A DNA stretch of 9,079 bases, from the NCBI GenBank assembly GCA_013388525.1, contig JACAFA010000216.1, positions 1 to 9,079 on the forward strand. The letters run 5' to 3'. The translations under genes and the position numbers were made by a program. Of this stretch, positions 5,966 to 9,079 are shown in pieces. The notes under the pieces were generated by a model. That model was not told the origin of the DNA and did not search any database. It saw only the letters and a list, made by a program, of their open reading frames with translations. Position 1 is the stretch's first letter. Every line of letters begins with the position of its first letter. This DNA is from Ignavibacteriaceae bacterium (GTDB lineage: Bacteria > Bacteroidota > Ignavibacteria > Ignavibacteriales > Ignavibacteriaceae).

Positions 5966-6298
5966 ATGGCAATAATGATAACTGAAGAATGCATCAACTG
6001 TGGTGCCTGTGAACCTGAATGTCCTAACACAGCAATTTATGAAGGCGGTGTAAGCTGGCAATTGGCGGGAAAGACTTACGGTGAAGGAGACGCAGCACCT
6101 TCAGGTGCAACCGGTTTTTATTCTTCAGAGTTTTTTTATATAGTTCCCGACAAATGCACAGAATGCAAAGGCTTTCACGATGAACCTCAATGCGCTGCTG
6201 TCTGTCCTGTTGACTGTTGCGTTCCCGATCCAAAACACGTTGAAACAGAAGAGCAGCTTCTTGCAAAGAAAGATTATCTGGATGGATTAGGAAGGTAG
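5966..6298 (+). CDS. 2[4Fe-4S] ferredoxin, long-loop Alvin/Chlorobium-like type
   Basis: A 110-residue soluble low-potential electron carrier. Cluster motif 1 is [12 protein letters not shown] (C9, C12, C15, C19). Motif 2 is C64, C67, C76, C80, where [10 protein letters not shown] spaces the second and third ligands by eight residues instead of two. That spacing is the mark of Chromatium vinosum-type and Chlorobium ferredoxins. C80 should complete cluster 1 and C19 cluster 2. An insertion of about 35 residues (27-62), rich in Gly, Ser and aromatic residues, separates the two motifs; the same layout is known in Bacteroidota ferredoxins of this size. An extra CC pair (C84, C85) follows. The charged C-terminal tail (88-110) has no motif. 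It has its own strong ribosome binding site and is followed at once by an intrinsic terminator, so it is probably transcribed alone. The redox partner is not identifiable from the neighbourhood. Confidence 0.95.
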   Translation: MAIMITEECINCGACEPECPNTAIYEGGVSWQLAGKTYGEGDAAPSGATGFYSSEFFYIVPDKCTECKGFHDEPQCAAVCPVDCCVPDPKHVETEEQLLAKKDYLDGLGR

Positions 6299-6316
6299 TA
6301 TTTTTTGGTTTTTTTT

Positions 6317-6341
6317 AACCCCGAGATTATCGGGGTTTTTT
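6317..6341 (+). terminator. Intrinsic terminator after the ferredoxin gene
   Basis: AACCCCGA (6317-6324), a 5-base loop GATTA and TCGGGGTT (6330-6337) form a perfect 8-bp stem with four G-C pairs in a row plus a fifth, running straight into a T-tract through 6341. It begins 19 bases after the ferredoxin stop. A T-run also precedes the stem (6309-6316) and could help a weaker stop in the other direction only as A-run pairing, not as a terminator. Confidence 0.9.
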
Positions 6342-6426
6342 ATTTTAAATATTTTTCTTGCTGTGATTTTAGCCCTATCTTTTTTAATTTTCAGAAGAAA
6401 AGAAATAGACTCTCTAATTATATTTT

Positions 6427-7296
6427 ATGGAAATCGGTAAATACAATCTCATTATCATTGAATCAGGTTCGTTTGGACTTGATGGCGGTGCAATGTTCGG
6501 AATAATTCCCAAAGTTCTCTGGCAAAAAACTAATCCGACTGATGAAGCTAATAGGGTAAAACTGGCAACACGTCATCTGCTTCTTGTTGAAGATTCGCGT
6601 GGCAAAAGTGAAAGTAAAAAAATTTTAATTGACACAGGAATGGGAAATAAATGGGATGAAAAATTCAGGAATATTTATGCAATTGATGAAAGCAGTTCTT
6701 TGAATTATTCTCTTGAAGAAAAAGGATTGAAGCCGGAAGATATTACAGATGTAATACTTACTCATCTTCATTTTGATCATACCGGTGGTTCAACAATAAT
6801 GAAAGACGACAAACTTGAACCGGCATTCCCTAATGCAAAATATTATGTCCAAAAACAGAATTTCGACTGGGCAAGAAATGCTTCTGACAGAGATAAGGGA
6901 AGTTATATTAAAGAAAATTTTATACCTCTCTTTGAAGAAGGTGTTCTCAACTTCATAATTGGAAATACAAAGTTTGACGATGAAATAGAAATGATCGTTA
7001 TCAATGGACATACATTTGGTCAGCAGATGGTGAAAATTTCTGATGGAAGTAATACAATTTTATTTTGTGCAGACCTTATGCCCTTTGTTTCGCACATTCC
7101 GTTGCCGTACATAATGGGATATGATCTTCAACCATTAGTAACACTTGAAGAAAAGAAAAAGTATTTGAAGATGGCAGTTGATAAAAACTGGAAATTGTTT
7201 TTCGGGCATGATCCTGAAATAGCTTTTGCAACCGTAAAAAATTTTGGTGAAGGATATATTGTTGACAAAACATTTAGATCATTTGAAGAAGCCTGA
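6427..7296 (+). CDS. Metallo-beta-lactamase-fold metallohydrolase
   Basis: 289 residues with a full dinuclear metal site: HLHFDH (H113, H115, D117, H118), H195 in INGHTFGQQ, D216 in LFCADLMP and H261 in FFGHDPE. This is the arrangement seen in glyoxalase II, lactonase and related hydrolases. The N-terminal GSFGLDGGAMFGIIPKVLW (14-32) and the LIDTGMG (67-73) strand-turn are typical of a broadly distributed bacterial branch that includes lactonase-like enzymes; the substrate cannot be assigned. GHTFG replaces the common GHTPG. There is no signal peptide, so it is probably cytoplasmic. The ATG at 6427 lacks a ribosome binding site, but the residues just after it are family-typical, so the start is credible. 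The ferredoxin terminator is about 85 bases upstream, so a promoter should lie between; I see no convincing box. The next gene, a Rieske protein, overlaps its 3' end. Confidence 0.92.
   Translation: MEIGKYNLIIIESGSFGLDGGAMFGIIPKVLWQKTNPTDEANRVKLATRHLLLVEDSRGKSESKKILIDTGMGNKWDEKFRNIYAIDESSSLNYSLEEKGLKPEDITDVILTHLHFDHTGGSTIMKDDKLEPAFPNAKYYVQKQNFDWARNASDRDKGSYIKENFIPLFEEGVLNFIIGNTKFDDEIEMIVINGHTFGQQMVKISDGSNTILFCADLMPFVSHIPLPYIMGYDLQPLVTLEEKKKYLKMAVDKNWKLFFGHDPEIAFATVKNFGEGYIVDKTFRSFEEA
7250..7254 (+). promoter_or_regulatory. Ribosome binding site deciding the TTG start of the Rieske gene
   Basis: AAGGA lies inside the metallohydrolase gene, 7 bases before TTG at 7262. Among several possible non-ATG starts in this frame, only this one has a well-placed site. 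Confidence 0.4.
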
Positions 7297-7624
7297 AGAC
7301 GAAGGGTTTACTTTTATTTGCTTACTGGGTGATTTGCAGGAAAGAGTTGGCAAAAAATTTATCGTTAGTGATATTGAAATTGCAGTCTTTAAATTGAACT
7401 CGGAAATATTTGCTGTTAGTAATATCTGTCCTCACCAGCAAACACATTTAATATTCGATGGATTTATAGAAGATGAATTTGTTGTTTGTCCTGCCCATGG
7501 CTGGAAGTTTAATTTGAGAACTGGGAGGAAAGATTCGGGAAGTAATGGTCTGAGAACATTTCCAATTGAATTGATTGATGATAAAGTTTTTGTGAAAGTC
7601 ACACAAAAAGAATTGAAATGGTAG
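7262..7624 (+). CDS. Small Rieske [2Fe-2S] protein
   Basis: About 120 residues. The Rieske ligands CxH-x17-CxxH are complete: CPH at residues 56-58 and CPAH at 76-79, with GWKFNLRTG following, as in Rieske ferredoxins of aromatic dioxygenases and NirD-like proteins. There is no transmembrane segment, so it is a soluble electron carrier or small subunit rather than a bc1-type protein. No ATG is available. The frame is open back to TTG at 7244, and TTG at 7262 is preferred because AAGGA (7250-7254) lies 7 bases before it; GTG 7247, TTG 7259 and TTG 7283 are possible. Any of these overlaps the metallohydrolase (stop at 7296), by 35 bases for the chosen start, so the two are likely co-translated. 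No oxygenase or nitrite reductase gene is adjacent, so the partner is unknown. It may work with the metallohydrolase, but that is inference from overlap only. Confidence 0.85.
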   Translation: MTKHLDHLKKPEDEGFTFICLLGDLQERVGKKFIVSDIEIAVFKLNSEIFAVSNICPHQQTHLIFDGFIEDEFVVCPAHGWKFNLRTGRKDSGSNGLRTFPIELIDDKVFVKVTQKELKW

Positions 7625-7661
7625 AAGCCCCACCCAAATCCTTCCCGAAGAGGAGGACTTT
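7625..7661. repeat. GA-rich imperfect palindrome between the Rieske gene and queG
   Basis: After the Rieske stop, AAGCCCCACCC leads into a hairpin. Positions 7636-7646 (AAATCCTTCCC) pair with 7650-7661 (GAGGAGGACTTT) around a GAA loop, with one bulged C (7658), one T-G wobble and one C-A mismatch. The GC-rich, purine/pyrimidine-biased sequence is unlike the AT-rich surroundings. It resembles, from memory, short palindromic elements scattered between genes in Bacteroidota genomes. The AGGAGG at 7651-7656 is 19 bases from the queG ATG, too far to be a normal ribosome binding site. As a terminator it is weak because only TTTCT follows. Confidence 0.45.
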
Positions 7662-7675
7662 CTAGAAAAACGCAA

Positions 7676-8596
7676 ATGATATTATCAAACGAAATAGTTG
7701 TTCAAAAAGCTAAAGCTGTTGGTTTTGATTTAGTAGGATTTGCTAAAGCAGAAATTCTGGATACTGAATCTGAACATCTTAAGCAATGGCTTGATAATAA
7801 TTATCAAGCTGGAATGGATTATATGGAAAGGAATTTTGAAAAGAGAAAAGATTTGAAACAAATTCTTCCTTTAGCAAAATCTGTAATATCACTCGGACTA
7901 AACTACTACACTCCTGATACCTACTCAAATGAAGATATAAAAGGGAAAGTCTCGCGTTACGCTTGGGGAAAAGATTATCATTTAATCATTTGGGCAATGC
8001 TGGATGAACTTGAAGAAGAGATAATAAAAATTGCTCCGGATTTTGAATGCATATCTTATGTAGACACTGGTCCTGTGATGGATAAAGCGTGGGCTGTTCG
8101 TGCCGGGTTGGGTTGGCTTGGCAAACATACAAACGTGATTAATCGTGAAATTGGAAGTTGGTTTTTTATTGCAAACATTATCACTAATTATGAGTTTGAT
8201 TACTCTGAACAGATTCCTGATTTCTGCGGAACGTGTACAGCTTGTATTGATGCCTGTCCAACAAATGCAATTGTTCAGGAATATGTTGTTGATGCAAACA
8301 AGTGTATTTCATATTTGACTATCGAAAATAAAAATGAAATATCGGAGGAGTTTAAAGGAAAGTTTGATAACTGGCTTTTCGGCTGCGATATCTGTCAGGA
8401 TGTTTGCCCCTGGAATCAAAAATTTCCGGTTGAAACTCTGATCAAAGATTTTCATCCTCAAAACAAAGAGTTGGTTCTTGATGAAGTTCTTGAAATGAAT
8501 GAAGAAGAGTTTAAGGAAAAATTTAAGACTTCACCTGTTAAGAGAGCGAAGCTCAGTGGACTAGAACGGAATGCAACTTTTCTGAAAAAGAAATAG
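7676..8596 (+). CDS. queG: Epoxyqueuosine reductase QueG, short form
   Basis: Cobalamin- and iron-sulfur-dependent enzyme for the last step of queuosine synthesis: reduction of epoxyqueuosine to queuosine in the wobble position (34) of GUN-anticodon tRNAs. The family segment VDTGPVMDKAWAVRAGLGWL (129-148), bearing the conserved acidic residues of the active site, is followed by GKHTNVIN. Two [4Fe-4S] clusters are supplied by CGTCTACIDACP (C184, C187, C190, C194) and by C210 with GCDICQDVCPWNQ (C237, C240, C244). The 306 residues end in KRAKLSGLERNATFLKKK, typical of the short Bacteroidota form; the C-terminal HEAT-like extension of E. coli or B. subtilis QueG (about 380 residues) is absent. 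This is the normal end for the short form, not a truncation. Start is ATG at 7676 with no good ribosome binding site. It may share a transcript with the preceding Rieske gene, 51 bases away, unless the palindrome between them interrupts it. No other queuosine gene is in the window. Confidence 0.96.
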   Translation: MILSNEIVVQKAKAVGFDLVGFAKAEILDTESEHLKQWLDNNYQAGMDYMERNFEKRKDLKQILPLAKSVISLGLNYYTPDTYSNEDIKGKVSRYAWGKDYHLIIWAMLDELEEEIIKIAPDFECISYVDTGPVMDKAWAVRAGLGWLGKHTNVINREIGSWFFIANIITNYEFDYSEQIPDFCGTCTACIDACPTNAIVQEYVVDANKCISYLTIENKNEISEEFKGKFDNWLFGCDICQDVCPWNQKFPVETLIKDFHPQNKELVLDEVLEMNEEEFKEKFKTSPVKRAKLSGLERNATFLKKK

Positions 8597-8625
8597 AACT
8601 TCTTGGTTATTTTTTTTGGTCGCTG

Positions 8626-8672
8626 GTTTTAGTTTGATAGTTAGTAGTTGTCATAGGCTAAAAAACTAAAAC
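8626..8672. repeat. 10-bp perfect inverted repeat in an ACTAA-rich intergenic tract
   Basis: GTTTTAGTTT (8626-8635) and AAACTAAAAC (8663-8672) are perfect inverted copies around a 27-base loop, which itself has a smaller TTAG (8641-8644)/CTAA (8658-8661) pairing. The motif ACTAA recurs directly at 8665, 8677, 8707 and 8714, and inversely (TTAGT) at 8629 and 8641. The remainder of the 270-base gap between queG and trxB holds no reading frame that looks real. The element starts 30 bases after the queG stop, so it could be a weak terminator without a T-tract, or a binding-site array. Confidence 0.4.
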
Positions 8673-8803
8673 ACTGACTAAATAAACCGTAACCATTAAT
8701 TAGATAACTAAGAACTAAATATTCCACAGTGTATATAGATCAGCAGTTATCGATGTAAATATTGACATCTTTATCAACTTAAAAGTAAAAGCTGAATCTT
8801 TCG

Positions 8804-8811
8804 TAACTTTG
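8804..8811 (+). promoter_or_regulatory. Candidate -7 box of the trxB promoter
   Basis: TAACTTTG is an exact and typical form of the Bacteroidota TAnnTTTG box. Initiation about seven bases later would give a leader of roughly 50 bases before the ATG at 8867. No TTG or TTTG lies at the expected 19-21 base distance upstream (the sequence there is CTTAAAAG), so the -33 element is missing or weak, which could mean an activator is needed. Confidence 0.42.
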
Positions 8812-8866
8812 TGCCATCAAATCTTCAGTAATTAATTTTTAACTATAATTCAATTAAGGATATGAA

Positions 8867-9079
8867 ATGCCAGATAATCATCATAAAATAATAATAATAG
8901 GTTCTGGTCCGGCAGGATTTACAGCAGCGCTTTACAACGCAAGAGCGAATCTGAAACCTTTTATATTTGAAGGAATGCAGCCCGGAGGACAATTAACAAT
9001 TACAACTGAAGTTGAAAACTATCCAGGTTTCGAACATGGAATTCAGGGTCCTCAGTTGATGGATATAATGAGAAAGCAA
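8867..9079 (+). CDS. trxB: Thioredoxin-disulfide reductase TrxB, N-terminal part
   Basis: 71 codons are visible before the right edge. The N-terminal FAD-binding Rossmann segment is [20 protein letters not shown] (7-26, GxGxxG/A), followed by [20 protein letters not shown] (35-54), a hallmark of low-molecular-weight thioredoxin reductases that contact FAD. The redox CxxC and NADPH domain would lie beyond the window. The enzyme uses NADPH to reduce thioredoxin in the cytoplasm. Start is the ATG at 8867 with AAGGA (8856-8860) six bases before it; an overlapping ATG at 8862 is out of frame. A glutathione- or ferredoxin-dependent relative in the same superfamily cannot be fully excluded without the CxxC region, but the QPGGQLTxTTxVENYPG run is strongly typical of TrxB. 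The upstream TAACTTTG suggests its own promoter. Confidence 0.93.
   Translation, partial: MPDNHHKIIIIGSGPAGFTAALYNARANLKPFIFEGMQPGGQLTITTEVENYPGFEHGIQGPQLMDIMRKQ

Noticed and set aside
6790..7273. Minus-strand open frames inside the metallohydrolase gene
   Set aside because: They are antisense to the metal-binding motifs and have no supporting start signals or family resemblance.
7651..7656. AGGAGG as the ribosome binding site of queG
   Set aside because: It is 19 bases from the ATG and part of the hairpin; normal spacing is 5-10 bases.
1..9079. CRISPR arrays, tRNA/rRNA genes, insertion sequences and prophage genes
   Set aside because: No regularly spaced direct repeats, no cloverleaf-type sequence, no transposase or integrase motifs and no terminal repeats were seen on either strand.

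Overview
The window is AT-rich and gene-dense, and reads like a chromosomal segment from the Bacteroidota/Ignavibacteriota/Chlorobiota (FCB) group. Four observations point that way. Three intergenic regions carry a TAnnTTTG promoter hexamer-like box of the Bacteroidota type. The envelope proteins have signal peptides ending in Ala/Ser-Gln. The 110-residue two-cluster ferredoxin and the short SpoU-type RNA methyltransferase are of the kind common in that group. The exact genus cannot be read from this sequence alone.

Layout. On the minus strand at the left edge lie rlmN (538-1620, GTG start) and, one base after its stop, a nearly complete SpoU/TrmH-family RNA 2'-O-methyltransferase (1-536, TTG start, 3' end outside the window). 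A 164-base divergent promoter region separates them from a plus-strand acyl-CoA dehydrogenase (1785-2930). Downstream of a perfect 8-bp inverted repeat comes a tightly packed five-gene run (2963-5798). It holds a minimal nucleotidyltransferase (MNT) and HEPN pair of the toxin-antitoxin type, a YidD-like protein carrying an N-terminal signal/anchor segment, and two paralogous envelope proteins. Each paralog has a helical repeat-like N-terminal half and a C-terminal hydrophobic domain with PGxGxxYxGE and FYxGN motifs. Every junction in this run overlaps (TTGA, GTGA, ATGA, then 17 bases), so translational coupling is likely throughout.

Next is a stand-alone 2[4Fe-4S] ferredoxin (5966-6298) with a strong ribosome binding site and a clear intrinsic terminator. 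It is followed by a metallo-beta-lactamase-fold hydrolase (6427-7296), an overlapping small Rieske [2Fe-2S] protein, a GA-rich imperfect palindrome, and the short form of epoxyqueuosine reductase QueG (7676-8596). A 270-base intergenic region rich in ACTAA/TTAGT, with a 10-bp inverted repeat and a TAACTTTG promoter candidate, precedes the first 71 codons of thioredoxin reductase trxB at the right edge.

How they fit together. Three genes modify RNA that takes part in translation (rlmN, the SpoU methyltransferase, queG). Several others are redox proteins (acyl-CoA dehydrogenase, ferredoxin, Rieske protein, thioredoxin reductase). The most unusual unit is the YidD-like/double-paralog envelope operon fused translationally to an MNT/HEPN pair. 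This is the best candidate here for an undescribed system, although the individual domains can be recognised.
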